Assembly (NCBI GenBank): GCA_020722945.1
Contig: DYJV01000008.1
Coordinates: forward strand, 1-51,236
Direction of reading: 5' to 3'
DNA length: 51,236 nucleotides
From: Candidatus Methylomirabilis sp.
GTDB lineage: Bacteria; DYJV01
Shown in pieces: positions 17,825-28,295 of this stretch. A program made the translations under genes and the position numbers. The notes below the pieces were generated by a model. That model was given only the letters and a program-made list of their open reading frames with translations, made no database searches and was not told the DNA's origin. How positions within the stretch are numbered: position 1 is the stretch's first letter; the number at the start of each line of letters is the position of its first letter.

Positions 17825-20821
17825 TTATGAAATAAGGTAATCTATCATACCAAGAACCTGTCCCTTTTCAAAACCATACTGCTGTGCTGCACCATTTGGA
17901 CAGCTCATCACACAAGCACCACAACTTTCACAAACTGTTTCAAAAACTTTGGCTATTTTAAGTGTAGGATCTATAACTCTTGCACTATATGGGCATACCT
18001 CAACACATATCCCACAACCACTGCAAAATCTGCTAATAACATAAGATCTATGCTCCATCGATACAAGCTCTCTCTGATTGAGGAATACAGCACCCCTTGC
18101 AGCAGCAGCCAAACCTTGAGAGACAGCTTCGTCAATATGTTTGGGAGCATGACACAAACCAGCCATAAATATATCTTTCTGGTTAAATATTATATTACCA
18201 CCCTTTTTATTTGACTCTTCAAAGAAACCATATTTATCAAGAGGTAAATTAAAAATTTGTGAAAGATTGATATTTTGGTTGGGCTCGATACCACTACTTA
18301 AAACAACCATATCAGGTGTAGAGTCAATATCTTTATTGAGAATTGGATCTCTATAATTTATATAAAGTTTACCATTTGAGACTTTTACTTGAGGTTTACT
18401 ATCAGGTTGATAAGGGATAAAAATAACACCCTTACTCCTTGCTTCTCTATAATAATCTTCATAGAAACCGTAACTCCTTATATCACGATAAAGAACTGTA
18501 ATATCAATATTTTTGAATTTATCTTTCAGTTTGAGGGCATTTTTGATGGCATGTGAGCAACAAACCCTGCTACAATACTCCCTTTTGCCAACCTCTCTTG
18601 ATTCAACACACTGGATCATTACTACTTTTTTGATATCACTAATATCATTATTTGAAATTTTATTTTCAAGCTCTACTTGTGTAATAATTTTGTCAGATTC
18701 TGAATATCCGTAAGATTTTGGCTTAACCTCTTTTCCACCAGTTGCAATAATTGTGATACCATGCTCTATAATAAATTCGGAATCATTAGATTTTATCAAA
18801 CTTCTTCTATTACCTACACTACCCTCTGAAGAGATAACTTCAGAAGATGTAAATATTTTGATATTGCTACTGTTTTTTACAGAAGTTATCAAACTCTGTA
18901 ACTTACTCTTGATATCTGCACCCCTTAATGTATAGTGGGATGTCAATAGCTTTCCACCAAGCTCTTCACTCTTTTCAACAAGAGATACGTCAAAACCCTG
19001 ATTTGCAAGATTAAGTGCAGATGTAAGCCCTGCTGCTCCTCCTCCAATAACAAGAGCAGAATCTTTTATAATGTTTTTTACTTCAGCTCCTGAACAATTT
19101 TTGAGAAGTTTAAAAACTGCAGCTTTAAGAAGAGTAATAGATTTATCAGAAAATAATTTTTTATCTAAAGAAGCAGCAAATATGCACTGCTCTCTGAGAT
19201 TAACAAATTCAAAATTAAGGAGTGAATAACCTTCATCTTTAAAACTTTTGAAGTAAATTTCCATATCCCTTGCAGAACATCCAGCAACAACAACTCTGTC
19301 AAGAGCATTATCTCCCATAATTTTCTTTACTTGTGAAATATTAGATGAGTTACATAAATTGTCAATAGTGCCAGTCCATTCAACTTCTTTTATGTTTTTG
19401 AGCTCCTTGAATATACGGTCAATTTCAAGTGATGTATCAAGGATATTGCCACATCTGCATATCAAGACACCTACTCTCGGAATCTGATAATCGTTGGGAG
19501 TCACAACTGCAGGAGTAAATTTATCACTTTTAACTCTTTTGTTTGACTCAAGAACTTTTGCAGCAACAGCAAGTCCATCTGTGGTAGTCTCCGGAATATC
19601 TTTGGGTGCAGTGAATGCCCCTGCTACATAGATACCTTTTACATTTGTTACCATAGGGTCAAATTCGTCACTTTCAGCAAAAAAGTATTTATTGGTAGAT
19701 ATTTTTGATATTTCTATTAATTTACGGGTCTCACTATTTTGAAAAAAACCGAGAGATAAAACAGCAATATCAAAATCTCTCTCTTTTAATTCACCATTTT
19801 TATAGTATGTTACTCTGATATTTTTATCTTGACCATGCTCTTTTAGTGTAGAGAGATGGCATCTTATAAATTTGATTCCATATTCATCTTTTGCTTTATT
19901 GTAATACTCCTCATACCCCTTCCCAAAAGCTCTTATATCCATATAAAAAAAGACAACTTCACAATCGGGCAGCTGCTTTTTGGTAAAGATCGCCTGCTTC
20001 AGTGCAAACATACAACATATTGAAGAGCAGTAAGGATTACCACTCTTTCTTATATCCCTTGACCCTACACATTGTAAAAAAGCAACACTCTTAGGTGAAG
20101 TAGAGTCCGATAACTTTATAGGGACACCACTTGTAGGACCAGAAGGGCTTATCAATCTCTCGTATTGGACAGAAGAGAGGACATTTTTGTTGTAACCAAA
20201 TCCAAACTCCTCTTTGATCCCACCCTTTACAGCTTCAAAACCCGGTGTAAATATTATATCAGAGACATCGAGCAAAAGCTCTTTGTCACTATTTGGTGAA
20301 AGATTTATTGCATTTACAGGGCATATTTCAACACATTTGTTACACTTGGTGCAGTTGACGGTATCAAGGAAATAAGATTTTTTTACTGCTTTGGGGTAAA
20401 ATTTGTAGACAGCTTTTCGTTTCTCAACACCTTCACCAAATTCGTTGTCAACAGTAACAGGGCAGACCTCTTCACATTTCCCACAGTCAATACAGAGTTG
20501 GCTATCAACAGGGTTTGATTTTATCTTTAATTTTACTTTAAAATTTCCCTGCTCCCCATCTATCTCAACAACAGATGAACTTGGTATAAAATTTATGTTG
20601 CTCCTGCCTGAACACTCAATGAATGGGCAGTAAGCAGGTGGTTTGGGTGATAAAAAACACACCCCACAAGAATTCGTAGGGAATTGATTGTCAAGTAAAG
20701 GGAAATACCCACCCATAGAAGGCTTGGAATCAATCAAATTTACCTTTATCCCACTATCTGCAAGAGCAAGGGAAGCAGACATCCCTGCAAAACCACTACC
20801 TACAATTAAAATCTCCTTCAT
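17825..20821 (-). CDS. Tandem HdrA-like protein with two FAD-binding modules and multiple 4Fe-4S motifs
   Basis: N-terminal ILIVGSGFAGMSAS and second ALVIGGGAAGLTSALNLA; two copies of the SRD/SRE...YCS.(I/V)CC motif; C-terminal CSGCGICVEVCP and CESCGACVMSCP. Confidence 0.85.
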   Translation of the reverse strand: MKEILIVGSGFAGMSASLALADSGIKVNLIDSKPSMGGYFPLLDNQFPTNSCGVCFLSPKPPAYCPFIECSGRSNINFIPSSSVVEIDGEQGNFKVKLKIKSNPVDSQLCIDCGKCEEVCPVTVDNEFGEGVEKRKAVYKFYPKAVKKSYFLDTVNCTKCNKCVEICPVNAINLSPNSDKELLLDVSDIIFTPGFEAVKGGIKEEFGFGYNKNVLSSVQYERLISPSGPTSGVPIKLSDSTSPKSVAFLQCVGSRDIRKSGNPYCSSICCMFALKQAIFTKKQLPDCEVVFFYMDIRAFGKGYEEYYNKAKDEYGIKFIRCHLSTLKEHGQDKNIRVTYYKNGELKERDFDIAVLSLGFFQNSETRKLIEISKISTNKYFFAESDEFDPMVTNVKGIYVAGAFTAPKDIPETTTDGLAVAAKVLESNKRVKSDKFTPAVVTPNDYQIPRVGVLICRCGNILDTSLEIDRIFKELKNIKEVEWTGTIDNLCNSSNISQVKKIMGDNALDRVVVAGCSARDMEIYFKSFKDEGYSLLNFEFVNLREQCIFAASLDKKLFSDKSITLLKAAVFKLLKNCSGAEVKNIIKDSALVIGGGAAGLTSALNLANQGFDVSLVEKSEELGGKLLTSHYTLRGADIKSKLQSLITSVKNSSNIKIFTSSEVISSEGSVGNRRSLIKSNDSEFIIEHGITIIATGGKEVKPKSYGYSESDKIITQVELENKISNNDISDIKKVVMIQCVESREVGKREYCSRVCCSHAIKNALKLKDKFKNIDITVLYRDIRSYGFYEDYYREARSKGVIFIPYQPDSKPQVKVSNGKLYINYRDPILNKDIDSTPDMVVLSSGIEPNQNINLSQIFNLPLDKYGFFEESNKKGGNIIFNQKDIFMAGLCHAPKHIDEAVSQGLAAAARGAVFLNQRELVSMEHRSYVISRFCSGCGICVEVCPYSARVIDPTLKIAKVFETVCESCGACVMSCPNGAAQQYGFEKGQVLGMIDYLIS

Positions 20822-20822
20822 C

Positions 20823-21662
20823 CTATATACCCTTTACCAATTGTGATGGATCAATAATATGTTTTGAAAACCATTTGGAAGTCCCTTCAAGTCCAAAAGC
20901 TTCACCAATTAACTCTGTAAAATATAGGACAGGCAAAGGCTCTTCAAGATTTTGCTTTGTATCGATATTTGCCTGACATAATCCGCACGATGTAATTATA
21001 CAATCTGCACCAGCTTCCTTTGCATAGCTGATAAGCTTGTTTATTAGTTTGGAAGCTAAAATAGGGTTTGTAAGAGCAGCATCACCACCACAACAATCTA
21101 CTCTACATGGCCATTCAAGGACATTAACACCCACTGCTTTCATAATTTCATCCATTATGCGAGGATTTTCAGGATTATCAAATTCAACAACTTCACTCGG
21201 TCTTAATATTGCACAACCGTAATAACAAACTGCATTTATATGAGTAAGTGGTTTGGTAACCCTCTCTTTAATTGTTTTAACTCCTATCTCCCTAAAAATA
21301 TCAAGAATATACTTTATTTTGATACTCCCTTTATATTTAAAATCTAAAATACTCTCTATTTGAGGCTTTTTTTTAGGATCTTTTAGACTCCATTCAGATT
21401 TTTTTAGGCTGCTAAAACAACCAGCACAAGGAACAAGTAAATCTTTTCCAACCTCTTCTGCAATTTTAATATTCCTCGCAGAAAGGTTGATTACCAGATC
21501 TTCACTAATATTTTTGGTAGGTCCCGAACCACAACAGTTCCAATCTTCTATCTCTTCAGTTTCAACACCTAAAATATCAAAAACAGCTTTTATAGACTTT
21601 TCATATTCAATAGCTGTTGAATGTGCTGTGCACCCTGGATAATATGATAATTTCATAAGCAT
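20823..21662 (-). CDS. HdrB-like CCG-domain subunit (second copy in operon)
   Basis: YYPGCTAHST, WNCCGSGPT, VDCCGGDAAL motifs. Confidence 0.85.
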   Translation of the reverse strand: MLMKLSYYPGCTAHSTAIEYEKSIKAVFDILGVETEEIEDWNCCGSGPTKNISEDLVINLSARNIKIAEEVGKDLLVPCAGCFSSLKKSEWSLKDPKKKPQIESILDFKYKGSIKIKYILDIFREIGVKTIKERVTKPLTHINAVCYYGCAILRPSEVVEFDNPENPRIMDEIMKAVGVNVLEWPCRVDCCGGDAALTNPILASKLINKLISYAKEAGADCIITSCGLCQANIDTKQNLEEPLPVLYFTELIGEAFGLEGTSKWFSKHIIDPSQLVKGI

Positions 21663-21676
21663 CCCATTCCTATTTA

Positions 21677-22219
21677 TTAGATTTCAGGAGTAATCTGTGT
21701 AAAAATATCTTTTATTTTCTGAGTATCTTTTATCTTTTTGGGGAAAAGTGGTAACTTCCCTCTTGTAAAAAGCTTGATACCGGTTTTGATGTCGCTAATT
21801 GCAGCTTTACTAAAAAAATCTTTTGTTTTCAGTTTGTAAGATATCAGGAAGGTTGCTTCATGGACTCTTCCAAAATTTTTTATACTCTCAACAAATGACC
21901 TATTAAAAGCATAACCAACTTTATCTGCTATTTCAACATTCTCCTCTATAGCCATCCTTCGTAATGTCCCCATAAGTTTGGCAATTTTGATATCGTTGGG
22001 ACAACGCTCTCCACAAGTCTCACACGATACGCAGAGCCATATAGCTTCACTCCTCAACAACTCATCTTTGCTGCCATACTGAATAGCTCTTATAACTTCA
22101 TTAGGCTTTATCTCCATAAATTCAGCAGTTGGACAACCTGCTGTGCATTTTTTACATTGGTAACATAAATTAAAATTCTCACCTGACCTTTTTTGAACTT
22201 CTAAAGTAAAATCATTCAT
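21677..22219 (-). CDS. HdrC-like 4Fe-4S subunit (second copy in operon)
   Basis: CYQCKKCTAGCP and CVSCETCGERCP motifs. Confidence 0.85.
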   Translation of the reverse strand: MNDFTLEVQKRSGENFNLCYQCKKCTAGCPTAEFMEIKPNEVIRAIQYGSKDELLRSEAIWLCVSCETCGERCPNDIKIAKLMGTLRRMAIEENVEIADKVGYAFNRSFVESIKNFGRVHEATFLISYKLKTKDFFSKAAISDIKTGIKLFTRGKLPLFPKKIKDTQKIKDIFTQITPEI

Positions 22220-22227
22220 CTTTTCAC

Positions 22228-24216
22228 CTATAAATTAATATTGGTTACAGGCTCTTGAAAGATGTTTATCATCTTGAGAGTCTGAATACTTGTCTGATTT
22301 ATCAGTTCACAAGCTTTATTAGGACACGCAGCTATACATGCACCGCAACCTTGACATAAGGCTTTATTAACATCAGATATCAGAGTATAAGAATTGAGCT
22401 GTCTTGCTCCATAAGGACATACATTTACACAGATACCACACCCACTACAAACAATAGGGTCAACTTTGGCTATCAATGGATCTTGAGATAATTTGTCATT
22501 TGAAAAGAGTGTAAGTATTTTGCCTGTGGATGCGAGTGCCTGAGAGACTGAATCTGTAATATCTTTGGGGGACTGTGCACACCCAGCAAGATAAACACCC
22601 TTTGTAGAGCTTTCAACAGGGTATAATTTGATGTGGGTTTCTGAGAAGAAACCGTATTCGTCAATTGTGGCTCTCAATTTTTTGGCAAGATCTTCAACTC
22701 CTGTTACAGGTATGATAGCATTTGCAAGCACAACAAGATCAACCTCAATATCGAGAGCTTGCCTTGTAATTGTATCTGCAGTTTTTGCAATAAGTTTATC
22801 ACCATCTTTATATATTTTGGAAACTCTACCCTTTATGTATAAGATTCTTTCATTCTCTGTCCCTGCATGGTAAAACTCTTCAAAATCTTTGCTATCCGTC
22901 CTGATATCCATATAAGAAACATACGCAACTCCATCAGGAACTCTCCTTTTGAACAATCTTGCCTGTTTAGCAGTATAGATACAACATACTCTTGAACAGT
23001 ATGGCTTATGAAACTCAGGATCCCTCGAACCTGAACATTTTATCCATAAAACAGATTTTGCCTCTTTACCATCTGAAGGTCTGATTATTTTACCATTTGT
23101 AGGACCATCTGGATCAAGCATCCTTTCAAAAGTAAGAGCGTCAATTACATCTTTAGAATTTTCTACACCATATTCAGGGAAATTGGTATTGGGGTATAGT
23201 TGATAACCTGTGGATATAACAATTGCCCCAACATACTCTTTGGTTATCTTAGGTGTCATTTCAAAGTTTATAGCATCTTTGCTGCATACATCTTTACACT
23301 TGCTGCAACCATTCAGAGAATGCTCACAATTTACACTATCTATTATCAATCTTTTTGGTAATGCTTTTTCTGAAAGGTAGTGTATAGCCTTTCGGTTTGA
23401 AAGCCCCATATTAAATTGGTCAGGAACAACAACAGGGCATACTGATATGCACTCATTGCAGTTGTTACACTTTAGGGGGTCAACAAATGAAGCTTTCTCT
23501 TTTATATCTATTTCAAAATTACCAACATAACCATCAAGAGCTTCAATTTCACTGTATGTGTAAAGTTTTATGTTTTTGTTTGATAATAGCTTTTCAGATA
23601 TCTCCTTTACATAGTCAAAAGCATTTTTGAAGTATGGGACAGTTTTGTAAATCTGAAGAAGTTTGCCACCAATAGCAGGTTCTTTTTCAACAAGGACAAC
23701 TTCATAACCAGCCTCTGCAAGATCAAGTGATGACATCATACCACTAATCCCTCCACCAATTACAATAACTCTCTTATTGAGACTTATCTGGTTGGGAACA
23801 AGTTCAATATTTTCTCTCACTTTTTCAACAGTAGCTTTTATGATATTAATAGCTTTAGCAGTCGCAGTAGGCTTATCACCCTGATGAACCCAACTACACT
23901 GCTCCCTTATATTTGCAATTTCAACAAGAAAAGGGTTTAATCCAACACTTGCAGCAGCTTTTCTAAATGTATTTTCGTGCATACGGGGTGAACAACTACA
24001 AACAACCACTCCGTTGAGATTATCTTTGACGATGTGCTCCTTGACTAACTGCTGACCAGGGTCCGAACACATATACATGTAATTTGTAGCAAAGATAACT
24101 TCATTATCTTTCTGCATCTCCTCAACTACTTTGTGGACATCTACAGAAGATGCAATGTTTGCACCACACCAGCAAACAAAAACCCCTATTCTATTAGGCA
24201 TTATCTTTATCCTCAA
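22228..24216 (-). CDS. HdrA-like FAD/Fe-S protein, full length (ATG 24201 may be the true start)
   Basis: VFVCWCGANI, VIVIGGGISGMMSSLDLAEAG, CNNCNECISVCP, CSGCGICVNVCP, CQGCGACIAACP. Confidence 0.85.
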   Translation of the reverse strand: MRIKIMPNRIGVFVCWCGANIASSVDVHKVVEEMQKDNEVIFATNYMYMCSDPGQQLVKEHIVKDNLNGVVVCSCSPRMHENTFRKAAASVGLNPFLVEIANIREQCSWVHQGDKPTATAKAINIIKATVEKVRENIELVPNQISLNKRVIVIGGGISGMMSSLDLAEAGYEVVLVEKEPAIGGKLLQIYKTVPYFKNAFDYVKEISEKLLSNKNIKLYTYSEIEALDGYVGNFEIDIKEKASFVDPLKCNNCNECISVCPVVVPDQFNMGLSNRKAIHYLSEKALPKRLIIDSVNCEHSLNGCSKCKDVCSKDAINFEMTPKITKEYVGAIVISTGYQLYPNTNFPEYGVENSKDVIDALTFERMLDPDGPTNGKIIRPSDGKEAKSVLWIKCSGSRDPEFHKPYCSRVCCIYTAKQARLFKRRVPDGVAYVSYMDIRTDSKDFEEFYHAGTENERILYIKGRVSKIYKDGDKLIAKTADTITRQALDIEVDLVVLANAIIPVTGVEDLAKKLRATIDEYGFFSETHIKLYPVESSTKGVYLAGCAQSPKDITDSVSQALASTGKILTLFSNDKLSQDPLIAKVDPIVCSGCGICVNVCPYGARQLNSYTLISDVNKALCQGCGACIAACPNKACELINQTSIQTLKMINIFQEPVTNINL

Positions 24217-24228
24217 ATAAATTTATCT

Positions 24229-25572
24229 TCAGCACGCTTTTGTCTCTACTCTGTTTTTAAGTTTCTCAAAGAGAACATGAACTTTACTTGCCGCAGCACT
24301 TGCGTGAGCAGTAGTATCAGCAATGTCTCTTAAACCTTGGCAACACCCAGCAAGGAAAATACCTTCCCTGCTACTCTCATTTGAAGCTATTTTGTAATCT
24401 TTCTCTTTAAAAAAACCAAATTCATTTATATCAATTTTTAATGTTTCACTTAAACTTTTTACCCCATCATTAGGTGCCATTGCTGATGCCAAAACTACCA
24501 TATCAGCAGATATCTCTATCTTCTCGCCTGTAAGGGTATCAGCTCCCCAAACTACTATTTTATCTCCATCCTGAAAAACTTTGGAGACTTTACCTTTGAT
24601 ATAAACAATCCTCTCCTCTTCCACAGACTGCTGTATAAACTGCTCATAACCTTTACCTGTGGAACGGATATCTATATAAAAGATATAAACCTTGCCATGA
24701 TGGACTTTATGTTTGAATAATCTTGCATGTTTGGCAGTATACATACAGCATACTCTTGAACAGTAAGATTTGTGAAGCTCTGGGTCCCTTGAACCTGCAC
24801 ACTGTATAAAAACAATATCTTGTGGAATTTTCCCATCAGATGGTCTCTTCACAACTCCAGCAGTAGGACCTGATGCTGACAAATATCTCTCCATTGTCAA
24901 CCCATCAATCACATCAGGAAGCTCACCACCATATTCACCTAAATTGGTTTTATCATATATTTTGAATCCTGTAGCTACAATTACAGCTCCGACTCTCTCT
25001 GTAAAAAAACTCTCTTTCTGCTTGTAATCAATCGCTTCAACAGGACAAACTTTTGCACATACTCCACATTTACCCTTTGTAAGCATTCTGCAATGATCAG
25101 GGTCTATAACAGGCTTGTTAGGAACAGCTTGAGGGGAAAGAGTATATATTGCTTTACCCTTGCCTGCATCTCTCTCAAATGCAGATGGAACTTTGGAGGG
25201 ACACTTCTCTTGGCATGTCCCGCAACCGGTGCATTTGCTCCAGTCAACATATGAAGGCTTACGTTTGATTGTAACTGTAAAATTACCCGGCTCACCTTCA
25301 AAACCTACAACCTCTGAATAAGTGTATAACTTGATATTAGGGTGTTGGCCTGTTTCAACTGTCCTTGGAGTGAGAGTGCATTGGGCACAGTCAAGTGTGG
25401 GGAAAGTTTCGGAAAGTTGAAGCATTCTCCCACCAACACTCGGAAGTGCTTCAACCATAACAACTTCATATCCAGCATTCCCAATATCTATTGCTGAAGT
25501 AATACCAGCTATCCCACCACCTATAACAAGAACTCTTTTTACTATATCATCCATCGTAATCTCCACATTCAC
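24229..25572 (-). CDS. Short HdrA-like FAD/Fe-S protein
   Basis: VLVIGGGIAGITSAIDIGNAG, CTGCGTCQEKCP, CGVCAKVCP, CAGSRDPELHKSYCSRVCC. Confidence 0.85.
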   Translation of the reverse strand: MNVEITMDDIVKRVLVIGGGIAGITSAIDIGNAGYEVVMVEALPSVGGRMLQLSETFPTLDCAQCTLTPRTVETGQHPNIKLYTYSEVVGFEGEPGNFTVTIKRKPSYVDWSKCTGCGTCQEKCPSKVPSAFERDAGKGKAIYTLSPQAVPNKPVIDPDHCRMLTKGKCGVCAKVCPVEAIDYKQKESFFTERVGAVIVATGFKIYDKTNLGEYGGELPDVIDGLTMERYLSASGPTAGVVKRPSDGKIPQDIVFIQCAGSRDPELHKSYCSRVCCMYTAKHARLFKHKVHHGKVYIFYIDIRSTGKGYEQFIQQSVEEERIVYIKGKVSKVFQDGDKIVVWGADTLTGEKIEISADMVVLASAMAPNDGVKSLSETLKIDINEFGFFKEKDYKIASNESSREGIFLAGCCQGLRDIADTTAHASAAASKVHVLFEKLKNRVETKAC

Positions 25573-26445
25573 CTACAAAAGACCTTTCTCTTTTAAGATA
25601 GGGGTAGGATCCACAAAATTCCTCTCAAATTCAAGAACTTTAGGGTCAAGACCAAGTGCAAGACCTAATAATTGTGTAAAATAAACTACCGGAATTTTCT
25701 TTAATTCAGGGTGGATAGAAGATAAAATATTTTGTCTATCATCGAGATTGAATTGGCATAAAGGACAGGAAGTTACTATAATATCAGCATTATTTTTTTC
25801 TGCACTATTTACTATTTCGTAAGAACACCTATTGGCAGTATCAGGATTATTCATAACTTGAAATGCTCCACAACACTCATTTCTATATGGGAAATAGACC
25901 GGCTCACAACCAAGAGTTTTCAGAAAATCTTCAAAGATAGATGGATTTTCAGGATTATCAAGCTGTATCTCTTTGTGCGGTCTTAAAAGTAAACAACCGT
26001 AATATGTAGCAACTTTGAGATCTTTTAGTGGTTTTGTGATTTTCTCTCTGATAGTTTCAAAACCAACAATATTTTTAAGTATTTCAAGGTAATGGACAAC
26101 ATCGACATTACCATCGTAATCTCTCTCTGTAAATTGGTTGAGCTTGTATCTCCTCTCTTCATCTGTTTTGATTACATAATTGGTCCTCTTCAAAACATTA
26201 AAACATACTGAACAGAGGGTAACAAGTTTATCGTAATTGGCTAATTGGGTGTCTGCCAAAACTCTTGAACATGAAGAGAGTCCCATATGATAATCGTTGA
26301 CAAGTGGGAATGATGCTCCACAACATGTCCATTTATCAAGCTCTTTTAATTCAAAACCGAGTTTTTTGGCTGATTCCCTGCCAGCATGGTCAAGATGTTT
26401 AGCTTTTGTGTATAAAGTGCATCCCGGGAAATAAGCAAGATCCAT
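25573..26445 (-). CDS. HdrB-like CCG-domain subunit (first copy in operon)
   Basis: AYFPGCTLYT, WTCCGASFP, NECCGAFQVM motifs. Confidence 0.85.
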   Translation of the reverse strand: MDLAYFPGCTLYTKAKHLDHAGRESAKKLGFELKELDKWTCCGASFPLVNDYHMGLSSCSRVLADTQLANYDKLVTLCSVCFNVLKRTNYVIKTDEERRYKLNQFTERDYDGNVDVVHYLEILKNIVGFETIREKITKPLKDLKVATYYGCLLLRPHKEIQLDNPENPSIFEDFLKTLGCEPVYFPYRNECCGAFQVMNNPDTANRCSYEIVNSAEKNNADIIVTSCPLCQFNLDDRQNILSSIHPELKKIPVVYFTQLLGLALGLDPKVLEFERNFVDPTPILKEKGLL

Positions 26446-26464
26446 TATATTCTCCTAAAACATT

Positions 26465-26875
26465 TTAGAGTGATGTAAATTTTCTGTAACAACTAATAAA
26501 AGCTATCTGAGGGGCTCTTTTGCGGTAATCTTCATCAAAATCTTTCACTTCAACATGACTACCTTCACTACGGAGCTTTATCATTCTACAAGCTTCTGCA
26601 ATCTTTGCAAAATCAACACCCTTTGGACATCTATTAAAACACATTATACAAGATGCACATATCCAGATAGTTTTGCTATTTAGAACTTTATCATACATCC
26701 CAAGCTGGAGATATCTGATAGCTTCAGATGGCATAATATCCATCTCAGAAACTGCCGGACATCCAGCAGAACATTTCCCACATTGGTAACATTTGTATAC
26801 ATTTTCTCCACTAATCTCTTCTATCTTCTCAATAATCTCTGAATTTATATTCTCTTTTCTGATTATACTCTTCAT
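26465..26875 (-). CDS. HdrC-like 4Fe-4S subunit (first copy in operon)
   Basis: CYQCGKCSAGCP and CASCIMCFNRCP; start moved from ORF-track 26938 to ATG 26875 (MKSIIRKEN), preceded by a GGGGG RBS-like stretch and not overlapping the upstream gene. Confidence 0.85.
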   Translation of the reverse strand: MKSIIRKENINSEIIEKIEEISGENVYKCYQCGKCSAGCPAVSEMDIMPSEAIRYLQLGMYDKVLNSKTIWICASCIMCFNRCPKGVDFAKIAEACRMIKLRSEGSHVEVKDFDEDYRKRAPQIAFISCYRKFTSL

Positions 26876-26876
26876 T

Positions 26877-27437
26877 TTACCCCCGTATTTCGAACTTTTT
26901 TCTTCCAATTTCGTAAAGATCATTGCCAAAAATATCATTTATAACAACAACAGGAAATTTCTCAACAGTAAGTTTCCTGATAGCCTCAGGACCGAGATCC
27001 TCATAAGCTATCACCTCTGATGTTTTGATACACTCACTTATCAAAGCACCTGCTCCACCTACAGCTGCAAAATAAACTGCTTTAAAATTTTTTATAGCAT
27101 CCTTTACTTCAGAAGATCTACTCCCCTTCCCAATCATACCTTTGAGCCCTTTTTCTATTAAAATAGGTGAATACGCATCCATCCTATAACTTGTAGTAGG
27201 ACCTGCAGAACCTATAACTTTACCCGGCTTGGGCGGAGTAGGACCAACAAAATATATAATCTGACCTTTAATATCAAAAGGGAGAGCTTTACCATCATTG
27301 ATAAGGTCAACCAATCTTTTGTGTGCAGCATCTCTGCCAGTATAAATAGTCCCTGTAATAAGGAGATTATCACCAGCTTTGAGGGAGGTGAGGATATCAT
27401 CTGACATTGGTGCTGAAATTTCTCTTATATTCTCCAT
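26877..27437 (-). CDS. Class I fumarate hydratase, beta/C-terminal subunit
   Basis: LITGTIYTGRDAAHKRL, YFVGPTPPKPGKVIGSAGPTTSYRMD signature. Confidence 0.9.
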   Translation of the reverse strand: MENIREISAPMSDDILTSLKAGDNLLITGTIYTGRDAAHKRLVDLINDGKALPFDIKGQIIYFVGPTPPKPGKVIGSAGPTTSYRMDAYSPILIEKGLKGMIGKGSRSSEVKDAIKNFKAVYFAAVGGAGALISECIKTSEVIAYEDLGPEAIRKLTVEKFPVVVINDIFGNDLYEIGRKKFEIRG

Positions 27438-27455
27438 TTTTACCTCATATTCAAT

Positions 27456-28295
27456 CTAAAGAGTAATCTCTTTATGTCTTGCAGCATGACATTGGAAATT
27501 GATTGCTACAGGGAGAGAAGCAATATGGCAAGGCTCAAGCTTTATATGGACAGCAAGACAGTAAACTCTGCCACCCAAACCTTGAGGACCCATACCAAGA
27601 TTGTTTATCTTTACAAGCAACTCTTTCTCAACTTTATCAAGCTCAGGATCATCATTACTACTACCAATTTCTCTAAGGAGAGCCTCTTTTGATAAAATAG
27701 CACTCCTTTCAAAATTACCACCAATACCAACTCCTATTATCACAGGTGGACAAGGATTGGAACCTGCAAAACTTGCCCTATCAACAATAATTCTCTTTAT
27801 ACCTTCCAAACCATCAGAAGGTTTGAGCATCTGCTGAAGGCTCATATTTTCACTGCCACCACCCTTTGGAGCAACAATTATCTTAACTTTATCACCAGAA
27901 ACTATCTTTGTATGAATAATAGCAGGTGTGTTGTCCCCTGTATTTTTCCTTGTGAAGGGGTTACACATAGATTTTCGAAGGTAGCCATCCCTGTATCCTT
28001 CAATAACGCCTTTATTAATCGCTTCATAAAGATCTCCACCTATAAAATGAACATCCTGACCAATCTCAAGAAATACAACCGCAACTCCAGTGTCTTGGCA
28101 TATAGGCATCTGCTCAGAAGATGCTATCTCAGCATTTTTGAGGAGTATATTGAGAATATCTTTACCTACTTCAGACTCTTCTATCTCAAGACCTTTTCTA
28201 AAAGCCTTAATTACATCACTTCCAAGATAGTAGTTTGCATCTATAGATAATGTTTTAATAGATTCGGTAATTTTAGCTACATTTATCTCTCTCAT
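27456..28295 (-). CDS. Class I fumarate hydratase, alpha/N-terminal subunit
   Basis: PICQDTGVAVVFLEIGQD, KGGGSENMS, CPPVIIGVGIGGNFE; likely start ATG 28295 (MREINVAK). Confidence 0.9.
   Translation of the reverse strand: MREINVAKITESIKTLSIDANYYLGSDVIKAFRKGLEIEESEVGKDILNILLKNAEIASSEQMPICQDTGVAVVFLEIGQDVHFIGGDLYEAINKGVIEGYRDGYLRKSMCNPFTRKNTGDNTPAIIHTKIVSGDKVKIIVAPKGGGSENMSLQQMLKPSDGLEGIKRIIVDRASFAGSNPCPPVIIGVGIGGNFERSAILSKEALLREIGSSNDDPELDKVEKELLVKINNLGMGPQGLGGRVYCLAVHIKLEPCHIASLPVAINFQCHAARHKEITL

Noticed and set aside
26876-26938. N-terminal extension of the HdrC ORF overlapping fumarase beta
   Set aside because: ATG 26875 has a good RBS and begins conserved HdrC-like sequence; the extension MIFLAMIFTKLEEK is an out-of-frame reading of the fumarase gene's 3' end.
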